DNA of 64,000 nucleotides, from assembly GCF_041915215.1 (NCBI RefSeq), contig NZ_JAYSBV010000010.1. One strand, given 5' to 3'. Made by a program: the position numbers and the translations under genes. The notes below the pieces were generated by a model. That model was not told the origin of the DNA and did not search any database. It saw only the letters and a program-made list of their open reading frames with translations. Positions 17,904 through 25,425 of this stretch are shown here, piece by piece; the stretch's first letter is position 1, and every line of letters begins with the position of its first letter. The stretch is from Zoogloea sp021286885 (GTDB taxonomy: Bacteria; Pseudomonadota; Gammaproteobacteria; Burkholderiales; Rhodocyclaceae).

Positions 17904-18405
17904 GCGAGTTCTGATTCTGGACACCTCTGTGCTGTGCTGCTGGCTGCGCGTCCCGGGCAAGGAAGAAGCCGGCCCAATAAATGACCGCTGGGATCACGCA
18001 CGCATAGACACCCTGCTCAGGGGCGAGAAGGAAAAACACAGCACTTTTGTGCTGCCGATGGCGACGCTGATCGAAACCGGCAACCACATTGCCCAAGCCC
18101 CAAAGCAAAGATTCGAGTGCGCGAGGAGTCTAGCAAGTTATCTTCGCGAGGCTGCCGAGGCCCAATCGCCATGGGCCGCCTTTACCGACCAGTCAAGCTT
18201 GTGGCAAGCGGACAATCTGCGATTGCTGGCCGACAATTGGCCTCAACTTGCAGCTAGCGGCCTTTCGATCGGAGATGCCACGATTAAGGATGTAGCCGAG
18301 TATTACGCTAGGGCCGGATATCTTGTCGAAATCCTGACCGGCGATGCAGGACTGAAGGCCTACCAACCCAGCCAGCCCGTCGTGGCGCCACGAAGAAGGC
18401 GGTAG
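17896..18405 (+). CDS. PIN-like domain nuclease, partner of the RM-embedded ATPase
   Basis: 169 aa. It starts MSKRVLILDTSVLCCW, typical of a PIN first strand. The acidic tetrad expected of an active PIN nuclease is visible: D9 in LDTS, E60 in TLIETGNH, D127 in SIGDATIKD and D150 in LTGDAGL. The C-terminus ends in four arginines. ATG 17896 has AGGTGG about 6 nt upstream and overlaps the ATPase gene by 8 bp, so they are coupled. PIN proteins usually cut RNA and are best known from VapC toxins; no VapB-like antitoxin is adjacent. Its place between hsdS and hsdR suggests an abortive-infection effector controlled by the ATPase. The fold call is by motif only. Confidence 0.7.
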   Translation: MSKRVLILDTSVLCCWLRVPGKEEAGPINDRWDHARIDTLLRGEKEKHSTFVLPMATLIETGNHIAQAPKQRFECARSLASYLREAAEAQSPWAAFTDQSSLWQADNLRLLADNWPQLAASGLSIGDATIKDVAEYYARAGYLVEILTGDAGLKAYQPSQPVVAPRRRR

Positions 18406-18626
18406 CGTCTCAAACGCATTCATGGGTTCACACTGAAACCCTGAAACACGCACTGGACGAGCTGGCCGCAGATGGGCGAGTATCCCGTTCAGGTGAGCGC
18501 CGCTGGCGGCGCTACCGACTTTCCGAGCAGGAATTTAAAGACACGAGGCAGGGTAGTTTCAAGAAACCTATCGCCCGCCTCACCCCGATCCGACATCAGG
18601 CCCTTGAAGGGCCTGGGTTTTCGTAA
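18399..18626 (+). pseudogene. Remnant of a winged-helix-like protein C-terminus
   Basis: A frame different from the PIN gene is open from within its last codons to TAA at 18624. It has no good start codon but has protein-like content: ETLKHALDELAADGRV, then SRSGERRWRRYRLSEQEF, then IARLTPIRHQALEG. The helix-turn and basic wing pattern looks like a winged-helix C-terminus. It is most likely what is left of a gene lost when the ATPase-PIN pair was inserted, but a frameshifted extension of the PIN gene is also possible. Confidence 0.4.
18598..18620 (+). terminator. Possible weak terminator before hsdR
   Basis: AGGCCCT-TGA-AGGGCCT is a perfect 7-bp stem followed by GGGTTTT. The T-run is short. 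It would end the hsdM-S-ATPase-PIN transcript. Confidence 0.45.
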
Positions 18627-18654
18627 AGGACAGGCGGTGCGCTTGTCCTTTACG
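18622..18654. repeat. Perfect 11-bp inverted repeat upstream of hsdR
   Basis: CGTAAAGGACA at 18622-18632 and TGTCCTTTACG at 18644-18654 are perfect inverse copies around an 11-nt spacer, 32 bp before the hsdR ATG. It could be an operator for a dimeric regulator, or an mRNA hairpin that lowers hsdR translation. No T-run follows, so it is not a normal terminator. Confidence 0.65.
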
Positions 18655-18685
18655 CGGAAGACGTTTGTCCGATAGAAGGCGGCGC

Positions 18686-21600
18686 ATGGCCTACACCGAC
18701 ATCAACAGCGAAGACCGTCTGGTCCAGGAGACCTTCGCCGAGCACCTGCAACACCAACTGGGCTGGGACAGTGTGTACGCCTGGAACCAGGAAACCTTCG
18801 GTTCCGCAGGCACCCTGGGGCGGGAGAGCGAGCGAGAGGTGGTGTTGGTGCGGGATCTGCGGGACGCGCTTGCCCGGCTCAACCCAAGCCTGCCGGCCTG
18901 CGCGCTGGATGATGCCGTGGCAAAGCTGACCCGCCACGACCATTCCCGCTCCCTGATCCAGCACAACCAGGCCTTTTACAGGCTGATCCGCGACGGCGTG
19001 CCGGTCACTTACCACGACACGAAGGGCAAGCTACGACAGGTGCAGGCCCGGGTCATCGACTTCCGCTCTGCCGCCAACAACCGCTTCTTGGCAGTGCGGG
19101 AACTCAAGATCACCGGGCTGCGCACACCGAACTACAACCGCCGGGCCGACCTCGTCTGCTTCATCAACGGCCTTCCGCTGGTGTTCATCGAACTGAAGGC
19201 GGTCTACAAGAACATCCGGGCCGGGTTCGACGGGAACCTGAAAGATTATCTCGACGCGAATGTCATCGCCCATGCTTTCCATCACAATGCTTTCCTGATC
19301 GTCAGCAACGGTCATCGCGCGCGCTATGGCTCGATTACCAGTGCCTGGGAGCACTTCAGCGAATGGAAACGCCTGGACGAGAAGGATTCAGGCAGCCTGG
19401 ACGCCGAAGTCTTGCTGAACGGCATGCTCGAAAAATCCCGGCTGCTCGACATCCTCGAGAACTTCATCCTGTTCGACGCCAGCAAAGCCGGCTCAGTGCG
19501 CAAGGTGGTTGCTCGCAACCATCAACTGCTGGGCGTGAACCGGGCCGTCGAAGCCGTCCGTCGCCAGGAGTCAATCAAGCAGGAGTTTCCACCGGGTGAG
19601 CGCCTGAAGTATCGGATCATCGAACTCCCCGACAAGGAAGCGGACGAGGCCGCCAACGAGCCGGCCACGGGCTATCCGATGGCGGCGGAACCACCCGCCG
19701 AGTATCGGAAAAAGGGCCCGAAGCCCGCCAGCCGAACCCTGCAGATCGTCGAGCGGGCTCACCCCGAACTCGGTCGGTTGGGGGTCGTCTGGCACACCCA
19801 GGGTAGCGGCAAGTCCTATTCGATGGCCTTCTTTGCCGAGAAGGTGCGGCGAACGCTGGAAGGCAACTTCACCTTCGTTCTGATGACCGACCGGGATGAC
19901 CTGGACAGCCAGATCTACAAGACCTTCGTCGGATGCGGCGTAGCCGATGAAGAGACACCGCGAGCCGGCTCAGGCAAGGAGCTGGAAACCCTGCTCAAGC
20001 AGAACCACCGTTACGTCTTCAGCCTGATCCACAAGTTCAACCGAGACCTGAGCGTCGGCGAGGCCTACAGCGAGCGCGACGACATCATCGTCATCTCCGA
20101 TGAAGCCCACCGCACCCAGGCAGGCAAGCTCGCCCGCAACATGCGGATCGCGCTGCCCAACGCGGCCTTCATCGGCTTCACGGGCACGCCGCTGTTCAAG
20201 AGCGACCAGCTGACCAAGCGGATTTTTGGCGATTACGTTTCCCGCTACGACTTCAAACGCAGCGAGGAGGACGGGGCAACGGTCAAGCTCGTGTATGAGA
20301 ACCGTGGGGAGAAGCTCGGCATCGCCAAGCCGGACCTGAACCACAAGATCAGCAAAGCAGTCGAAGCCGCCGAACTGAAGCCAGATCAGAAGGCCCTTGT
20401 GGAAAAGCTGCTGGGCAAGGACTACGAAGTCATCACCGCCGATGCCCGGCTGGAAAAACTCGCCGACGACTTCGTCGAACATTGCGCCACCCGCTGGGAG
20501 GCCGGCAAGGCGATGCTGGTCTGCATCGACAAGATCACCTGCGCGCGGATGCTGATGCTGATCAAACCCAGATGGCGGGACAAGACGGCTAGAGTTCGGG
20601 CTGACGCCGAAGCCAAGCTGACTGAGATCAGTGCGACCACAGACGACTCGATTCGCCAGCAGCTCCATGCGCAGCGGGATCAACTGCTGGCCAAAGCGGC
20701 ATGGCTGGACGAGACGATCATCGAGATCATCATCAGCGAGGCCCAAAACGAAGTCGCCGACTTCAAGGAATGGCAGTTCGACATCATTCCGCACCGGGAG
20801 CGCATGAAAAAAGGCTTTGAAACCCCGGATGGCCGGCGCGTTGATGTTGAATCGGCATTCAAAGACCCCCATCACCCTTTCAGGGTCGCCGTCGTATGCG
20901 CGATGTGGCTGACAGGCTTCGATGTCGAATGCCTGGCTACCCTCTACATCGACAAGCCGATGAAAGCCCACACCTTGATGCAGGCGATCGCACGCGCCAA
21001 CCGGCGTTTCCCGGGCAAGGATTTCGGCCTGATCGTCGACTACAACGGCATGCTCAAGAGCTTGCGCGAGGCGCTGGCCAAGTATGCCCTCGGCGATGAA
21101 GGTGGAAACGAGGAGGTCGTCGCCCCGCTTGAAGAACGAGTCAAGGCACTGTGCGACGCCATCGAGTTCACTGAAGCCCACCTGCAGAGTCTCGGCTTCG
21201 ACCCGCTCAGCCTGATCGGCACAAAAGGGTTTCAGCGCATTCAGAAGATCGCAGATGCGGTGGAGGCCATCTACACGAGCGACGAGGCCCGACGTCGCTT
21301 CGAGATTCTGGCCCGGGTCGTGTTCAGTCGCTTCAAGGCACTGCTGGTTGAGCCCTCTGTGCTGATCTACGCCGAGCGCCACGACAACCTTGAAGCAATC
21401 AACAAAAAACTGGGTGAGCGCCGAGACACCTCCGACGTAAGCGAACTACTCAAGGTACTGCGCCGCATCGTCAATGAGGCGATCGGCACGCAGGAGCCGG
21501 GGGAAGATCAGGCCAAGGGCATCACCGTGGATCTGTCCCAGATCGACATGGAGCGCCTGAAAGAGGAGTTCAGCAAGAAGGTCAAGCGCAAGGCGACCGT

Positions 21601-22135
21601 CATCGAGGACATCCGGAAGATTCTGGAGGAGAAGCTCGCGCAAATGCTTGCGCACAACCCACTACGGATGAATTTCGAGAAGACCTACCACGAGATTATC
21701 GCTGCCTACAACGCCGACAAGGACAGAGCGAGCATCGAGGAAACCTTTGTCCGCTTGATGAACCTTTCCCAAAGCCTCGATGTGGAGCAACGGCGCGCCA
21801 TCGAACTGGGGCTGAGCGAAGACCAGTTGGCCCTGTTCGACCTGCTCAACAAGAAATCCTTGAACGCCAGCGAGAGGGAACTACTCAAGCAGGAAAGCCG
21901 AGCGCTACTCGCCGACTTGCAGCAACTGATCGCCCCCCTCGACCGCTGGACCGAAAAAGAGCAGACCCAGGCGGAAGTGGAAACCTTCATCCTCGACCAC
22001 CTGTATATGGCGCTGCCCGACCCGCTTTATTCGGCCGAGGAGAAGAGCACGGTCGCCAATCTCATCTATCGGCATATCTGGCAGCAAAGTGCCAGCGGTC
22101 AGTTTTCGGCACAGGGCAACACACCGCCCCAATGA
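18686..22135 (+). CDS. hsdR: Type I RM restriction/translocase subunit HsdR
   Basis: 1149 aa. It cuts and translocates DNA in complex with HsdM/HsdS. The N-terminal nuclease has the PD-(D/E)xK set: D155 in RADLVCF and E169-x-K171 in IELKA. Motor motifs follow: Walker A QGSGKS near 373, DEAHR near 472, GFTGTPL, and WLTGFDVECLATLY and ARANRRFPGK in the second RecA lobe. A long helical C-terminus follows. ATG 18686 has GAAGG about 8 nt upstream; an in-frame extension to 18665 would reach into the inverted-repeat leader. It is separated from hsdS by the ATPase-PIN pair and 280 bp of leader, so it probably has its own promoter. Confidence 0.95.
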   Translation: MAYTDINSEDRLVQETFAEHLQHQLGWDSVYAWNQETFGSAGTLGRESEREVVLVRDLRDALARLNPSLPACALDDAVAKLTRHDHSRSLIQHNQAFYRLIRDGVPVTYHDTKGKLRQVQARVIDFRSAANNRFLAVRELKITGLRTPNYNRRADLVCFINGLPLVFIELKAVYKNIRAGFDGNLKDYLDANVIAHAFHHNAFLIVSNGHRARYGSITSAWEHFSEWKRLDEKDSGSLDAEVLLNGMLEKSRLLDILENFILFDASKAGSVRKVVARNHQLLGVNRAVEAVRRQESIKQEFPPGERLKYRIIELPDKEADEAANEPATGYPMAAEPPAEYRKKGPKPASRTLQIVERAHPELGRLGVVWHTQGSGKSYSMAFFAEKVRRTLEGNFTFVLMTDRDDLDSQIYKTFVGCGVADEETPRAGSGKELETLLKQNHRYVFSLIHKFNRDLSVGEAYSERDDIIVISDEAHRTQAGKLARNMRIALPNAAFIGFTGTPLFKSDQLTKRIFGDYVSRYDFKRSEEDGATVKLVYENRGEKLGIAKPDLNHKISKAVEAAELKPDQKALVEKLLGKDYEVITADARLEKLADDFVEHCATRWEAGKAMLVCIDKITCARMLMLIKPRWRDKTARVRADAEAKLTEISATTDDSIRQQLHAQRDQLLAKAAWLDETIIEIIISEAQNEVADFKEWQFDIIPHRERMKKGFETPDGRRVDVESAFKDPHHPFRVAVVCAMWLTGFDVECLATLYIDKPMKAHTLMQAIARANRRFPGKDFGLIVDYNGMLKSLREALAKYALGDEGGNEEVVAPLEERVKALCDAIEFTEAHLQSLGFDPLSLIGTKGFQRIQKIADAVEAIYTSDEARRRFEILARVVFSRFKALLVEPSVLIYAERHDNLEAINKKLGERRDTSDVSELLKVLRRIVNEAIGTQEPGEDQAKGITVDLSQIDMERLKEEFSKKVKRKATVIEDIRKILEEKLAQMLAHNPLRMNFEKTYHEIIAAYNADKDRASIEETFVRLMNLSQSLDVEQRRAIELGLSEDQLALFDLLNKKSLNASERELLKQESRALLADLQQLIAPLDRWTEKEQTQAEVETFILDHLYMALPDPLYSAEEKSTVANLIYRHIWQQSASGQFSAQGNTPPQ

Positions 22136-22149
22136 TGAAACCTGAAACC

Positions 22150-22422
22150 TTACCGGCCGACCGACTCCACCCCCGCCAGCAACCTCCCCAACTCCGCCCC
22201 CGGAAACTCCGCTTGCAGCGGCTCGGACACCTTGGTCGGATACCCCAGATGGGCCCGCTCGCGGCTCGCCACGTCGATCATCCGCGGGTTGCACGGCGCC
22301 CGCTTCAAGTCCGGCTCTAGGCTCAGCAGCAGCCGCTTGTCGAACTTGAAGAGATCGATCCCCTCCCCCGCCACGCTCAACAGGATCACCAGGGCAGCGA
22401 TTTCCCCATCGGGGAAAAACAA
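22150..22422 (-). pseudogene. 5'-truncated unknown gene at the right edge of the RM island
   Basis: A 90-codon frame with strongly GC-biased third positions, as in genuine genes of this genome. It opens only with TTG just after an in-frame stop, with no ribosome site. The protein-like C-terminal part contains LFKFDKRLLLSLEPDLKRAP, then CNPRMIDVASRERAHLGYPT. It lies tail-to-tail with hsdR, 14 bp apart. I do not recognise the family. Good codon use with no proper start suggests a resident gene cut by insertion of the island. Confidence 0.45.
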
Positions 22423-22486
22423 ACCAACTCAGACGCCCACACAATGCTCTTCCAAGCTGCAGGGAGGCTCTGCGTAGGCAGGGCAA

Positions 22487-22693
22487 TCAGCGCTTCACCT
22501 GATTCCCAATCACACCACCCACGGCAGCGCCGCCGACGGTGCCAACGGCCGAGCCGCCGGTGAGGATGGAGCCGGCCACGCCGCCCACGGCGGCGCCGAT
22601 GGCGGTGTTCTTTTGTTGGGCGTTCATATTGGCGCAAGCGCCCAGCGAAAGGGCCAGCAGGGCGGTGGCGGTTGTTTTAACGTATTTTTGCAT
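22487..22693 (-). CDS. Small glycine-zipper lipoprotein
   Basis: 68 aa. The N-terminus MQKYVKTTATALLALSLGAC is a lipoprotein signal peptide with lipobox LGAC. It is followed by a glycine-zipper stretch (NTAIGAAVGGVAGSILTGG and GGAAVGGVIGNQVKR). Such proteins (OsmB/Pcp type) sit in the outer membrane and their function is mostly unclear. ATG 22693 has AGGAG 8 nt upstream. It lies divergent to the R-body regulator. Confidence 0.8.
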   Translation of the reverse strand: MQKYVKTTATALLALSLGACANMNAQQKNTAIGAAVGGVAGSILTGGSAVGTVGGAAVGGVIGNQVKR

Positions 22694-23059
22694 AACAAAT
22701 CTCCTGATGGGTTTCAGACAGTACCCACATCCTACCCACAAAACTTCAGACATTTCTGCACAAACCTTGGCCATACTGTAAGCAAAGGTTTGCACTGGGG
22801 TCGGTGCATTTGCAGAGGTTTAGATGCACATTTCCAATTCTTTGTTCCCACATGCATCTTGTGGATGCAAGGCAAGCCCAATTTATACCATTGAGATAAA
22901 CCAAAAAATCAACAAGAAGCATAAACACGCGCTTTTTTGGCAAATACTTCTGAATCCATCCGCACCCAGATTAATCCAATACGACTATTCACAAAGTATT
23001 TTCACGGGCGTTTCCGCGAGAGTTGAGCCGACAAACCCTTGCCTGCGGAACCCTTGCCC
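22694..23059. other. Intergenic region before the R-body locus
   Basis: About 365 bp between the lipoprotein gene (minus) and the Crp-type regulator (plus). It is AT-richer than the neighbours in 22830-22990. It must contain both divergent promoters. I see no FNR box (TTGAT-N4-ATCAA), no clear CRP site and no standard sigma-70 pair. Confidence 0.4.
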
Positions 23060-23737
23060 ATGCCTGCTTTGCCGATTGTCGATCTGCCCCTGTTCAGCGG
23101 TTTGCCGGACAGCCTGTTACGCCACCTGGAACACCACCTCACCCCCTGGCCTCGCGATGCGGGGCGCATGTTGTTTGTAAAGGGAGACCCTGAAAACTTT
23201 GTGGCCTTTGTGCAGGCAGGGCATGTGTATCACTCGCTGGTGGAGCCCGGCGGGCGAGAAGTCATCATCGACTACACAGCCGCCGGGGGCATGGTGGGCG
23301 AATGCGCCTTGCTGCTGCCCCGGCACCGGGATTTCACCGCCCAATTGAGCCGGGATTGCCGGCTTTTTCTGCTGCATCAGCGCCATTTTGCCCCCCTGCA
23401 AAATGATGCGAATTTCATGGGTCGGGTACACCAACAGATCAGCCAACGCCTGGGCCGACTGAGCGACTTCATGGAGTCATCCTGTCTGTATCGGCTTGAG
23501 GCCCGGCTGGCGCGCCACCTGCTAACCCACATGCGGGACGGGGATGAGCCGGAAGTGAGCCTACCGGGCAATCAAAGCATTCTGGCGGCGATGCTGAATG
23601 CCAGCCGACCGCGCATCAACACCCTGCTGCAGCAGTGGCAGCGCGAGGGGCTGATCCGCCCGCGCAGGAATTCTTTACGAATCGAAAATTCGGAAAAACT
23701 GCGCCGTATTGCCATTTCGGCTGAATCAACGGTTTGA
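23060..23737 (+). CDS. Crp/Fnr-family transcription regulator of the R-body locus
   Basis: 225 aa. A cyclic-nucleotide-binding-type jelly roll (about 8-125) includes LFVKGDPENFVAFVQAGHVY and GGMVGECALL. A C-terminal winged helix (about 150-215) includes NQSILAAMLNASRPRINTLLQQWQREGLI. The four N-terminal cysteines of FNR are absent, so it does not bind an FNR-type iron-sulfur cluster; the ligand is unknown. ATG 23060 is preferred over an upstream TTG. It is the first gene of the plus-strand cluster, 79 bp before the sigma factor gene. Control of the R-body genes is inferred from position. Confidence 0.85.
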   Translation: MPALPIVDLPLFSGLPDSLLRHLEHHLTPWPRDAGRMLFVKGDPENFVAFVQAGHVYHSLVEPGGREVIIDYTAAGGMVGECALLLPRHRDFTAQLSRDCRLFLLHQRHFAPLQNDANFMGRVHQQISQRLGRLSDFMESSCLYRLEARLARHLLTHMRDGDEPEVSLPGNQSILAAMLNASRPRINTLLQQWQREGLIRPRRNSLRIENSEKLRRIAISAESTV

Positions 23738-23747
23738 GTCGAATGAT

Positions 23748-23761
23748 GTTACGCGGGTAAC
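23748..23761. promoter_or_regulatory. Small palindrome upstream of the sigma factor gene
   Basis: GTTAC-GCGG-GTAAC, 56 bp before the sigma factor ATG, is a perfect 5-bp palindrome. It could be an operator for the adjacent Crp-type regulator; the size is small and chance is possible. Confidence 0.3.
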
Positions 23762-23816
23762 TGTATGCACTAAACAAAAGCCTGATCCTGCCCCTACATA
23801 CTTTGAGGATGGCAGG

Positions 23817-24464
23817 ATGAATCTCACGCTAACGCAATCGATCGACAGCAGCCTACCCCTGGCAGATCAGCTGGAGGGCACTTGGCGGGCTATGCACGGA
23901 AAACTCCAACGGCGGGCCCGCCTATTATGCAAAGGCGATAAGTATCGAGCAGATGATCTGCTTTCGGATACCGCCCTGAAAGTTTTTCTTTATGTGCAGC
24001 GCACCCCCGAACGGGTGCAGAACCTGGGGGGCTTTTTATTCCTGGCCCTCAATCACGCCTTTCTGGACAACACCCGGCGCCAGGGCCGGGAAAGCCGCTA
24101 TATGGATCGGGACTGTATGGTGGAGGATGAATATCTACCCGAAAGTGTCAGCCTTGCGCCTTCCCCCGAACAATTGTTGGAATACCAGCAAGCGGTGCTC
24201 CAGCTCGAAGCGCTGCATGAACAGCTTACCCCCGAGCAGCGTGTGCTGTTTGAGCTGAAATTCGAACTGGATCAACCCTATCCCCAGATTGCCGCCACCC
24301 TGGGCATTAACGAAGCCCTTGCCCGTAAGCGGGTGGAGTTGTTGCGCAAGAAGCTGCGCAAACAGCTGAATACGCCCCCCAAGCCCGTTCACAAACGCCC
24401 GGCCATGACGTTCATGGGCCAATCGACTCCGTTTCCTGCATCACCCAGCCCAACTCACCCTTAA
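23817..24464 (+). CDS. ECF-like RNA polymerase sigma factor
   Basis: 215 aa. Region 2 is seen at about 20-100 (RRARLLCKGDKYRADDLLSD, then VQNLGGFLFLALNHAFLDNTRR). Region 4 is at about 120-185 (LEALHEQLTPEQRVLFELKF, then YPQIAATLGINEALARKRVE). ATG 23817 has GAGGA and AGG upstream. It has a 30-aa Pro-rich tail and no anti-sigma gene next to it. It sits directly before the first RebB-like gene, so it probably directs transcription of the R-body genes. Confidence 0.8.
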   Translation: MNLTLTQSIDSSLPLADQLEGTWRAMHGKLQRRARLLCKGDKYRADDLLSDTALKVFLYVQRTPERVQNLGGFLFLALNHAFLDNTRRQGRESRYMDRDCMVEDEYLPESVSLAPSPEQLLEYQQAVLQLEALHEQLTPEQRVLFELKFELDQPYPQIAATLGINEALARKRVELLRKKLRKQLNTPPKPVHKRPAMTFMGQSTPFPASPSPTHP

Positions 24465-24506
24465 AAATCACGCATCACGCCACCCCTGAATAGGATAGGA
24501 ATCAAC

Positions 24507-24743
24507 ATGGCAGACAATACCCCGGTCAATTCCCAAATCACCGACGCCGTCACCCAAAACACCGTCAATGTGGTGGGTGAAGCCCCGGCCCAGGCCCTGG
24601 CCTCTCTGTACCAAATGGCGAGCCATTCGGCGGGGCTGGCGCTGCAGAATTCGGTGCATAGCCAGCAGGCCCTGAATCAGATCTCCAGTGCCGTCATTTC
24701 CAAGGCGGTCACCATGATCATGTCCATCGGCGAGAAAAGCTGA
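24507..24743 (+). CDS. RebB-family R-body protein, short form
   Basis: 78 aa. It matches the RebB ('killing trait') family start: VNSQITDAVTQNTVNVVGEA, then PAQALASLYQMASHSAGLAL, then QNSVHSQQALNQ. It ends about 30 residues earlier than the three RebB proteins at 31118-32168. RebB proteins assemble into R bodies, the coiled protein ribbons that unroll and break membranes. It is the first structural-type gene after the sigma factor. The short form may cap or nucleate assembly; that is speculation. Confidence 0.85.
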   Translation: MADNTPVNSQITDAVTQNTVNVVGEAPAQALASLYQMASHSAGLALQNSVHSQQALNQISSAVISKAVTMIMSIGEKS

Positions 24744-24768
24744 TGCCCCCCTGCTGGAGGACTAAATC

Positions 24769-25383
24769 ATGGGATTGATGGATCTGTTCAGCAGCACACC
24801 GCCCCCGACGCCCCCTAGCCCTCCGGCTCCGGCAGAGGCGGCGGCTCCCGCAGCGGCGGCCCCTGCATCTGGGCCCAAAGAAGAGGCCAGCCCGCCTCCC
24901 AAGCCCGAAGAGGCCCCCAAGCCTCCCCCGGGCAAACGCCTGGAAACCCCCGCTGGAACGCCTGCGGGCACGGCCACCGATGCGCTCAATAGCGCTGCCG
25001 TCCAGGCGGTTCAATTCGCCAATAGTGAAACCGCCGGCTATGCCCCGAGCCAGGTGGCCATTGGCCCCAACATGATGATCAGCCAGGCCAGCGGACTGGT
25101 TGCCCAGGCCGGCGCCAATTACTTTGATGGCGCGAGCAAACTTGCCCTGGCGAGCAAGAGCATCTTGCTCAGGGACATGACGGAGAAGTTTGCCAAAGAA
25201 AACCTGAAAGGCGCAGCCGAAGATGCCCTGGGAATTCTGATTACCGACCTCTTGGTCGGTACCGCCGCCGCCATCGCCGCCGCCGCCGGCGCCATTGAGG
25301 GCGAAGCCGCCCATCTGGCTTTGGACAAGATCGATAAGAGCCTGGACAAATACCAGGATTTGATGGGCAAAAAAGCCAGCTGA
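24769..25383 (+). CDS. Pro/Ala-rich protein with a RebB-like core and hydrophobic helix
   Basis: 204 aa. Residues 8-60 are rich in Pro, Ala and Glu and probably unfolded. Residues about 70-135 (AAVQAVQFANSETAGYAPSQ, then SQASGLVAQAGANYFDGAS) resemble the RebB pattern of an AP turn, a Q/G-rich helix and a conserved N. Residues 160-185 form a hydrophobic helix (LITDLLVGTAAAIAAAAGAI). ATG 24769 has GGAGG 8 nt upstream. It lies 25 bp after the short rebB-like gene. It might be a divergent Reb protein or a membrane-linked assembly factor. Confidence 0.65.
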   Translation: MGLMDLFSSTPPPTPPSPPAPAEAAAPAAAAPASGPKEEASPPPKPEEAPKPPPGKRLETPAGTPAGTATDALNSAAVQAVQFANSETAGYAPSQVAIGPNMMISQASGLVAQAGANYFDGASKLALASKSILLRDMTEKFAKENLKGAAEDALGILITDLLVGTAAAIAAAAGAIEGEAAHLALDKIDKSLDKYQDLMGKKAS

Positions 25384-25425
25384 CCCCCCTGCAAACGTAT
25401 CTAATCATCAAGCCTGGAGATTCAG

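Noticed and set aside
16620..18405. Assignment of the ATPase pair to PARIS, Septu or Gabija.
   Set aside because: The partner shows a PIN acidic tetrad, not a Toprim/DUF4435, HNH or UvrD-like protein.
17896..18405. PIN-like protein as a VapC of a VapBC pair.
   Set aside because: No short VapB-like DNA-binding antitoxin gene precedes it; it is coupled to the ATPase instead.
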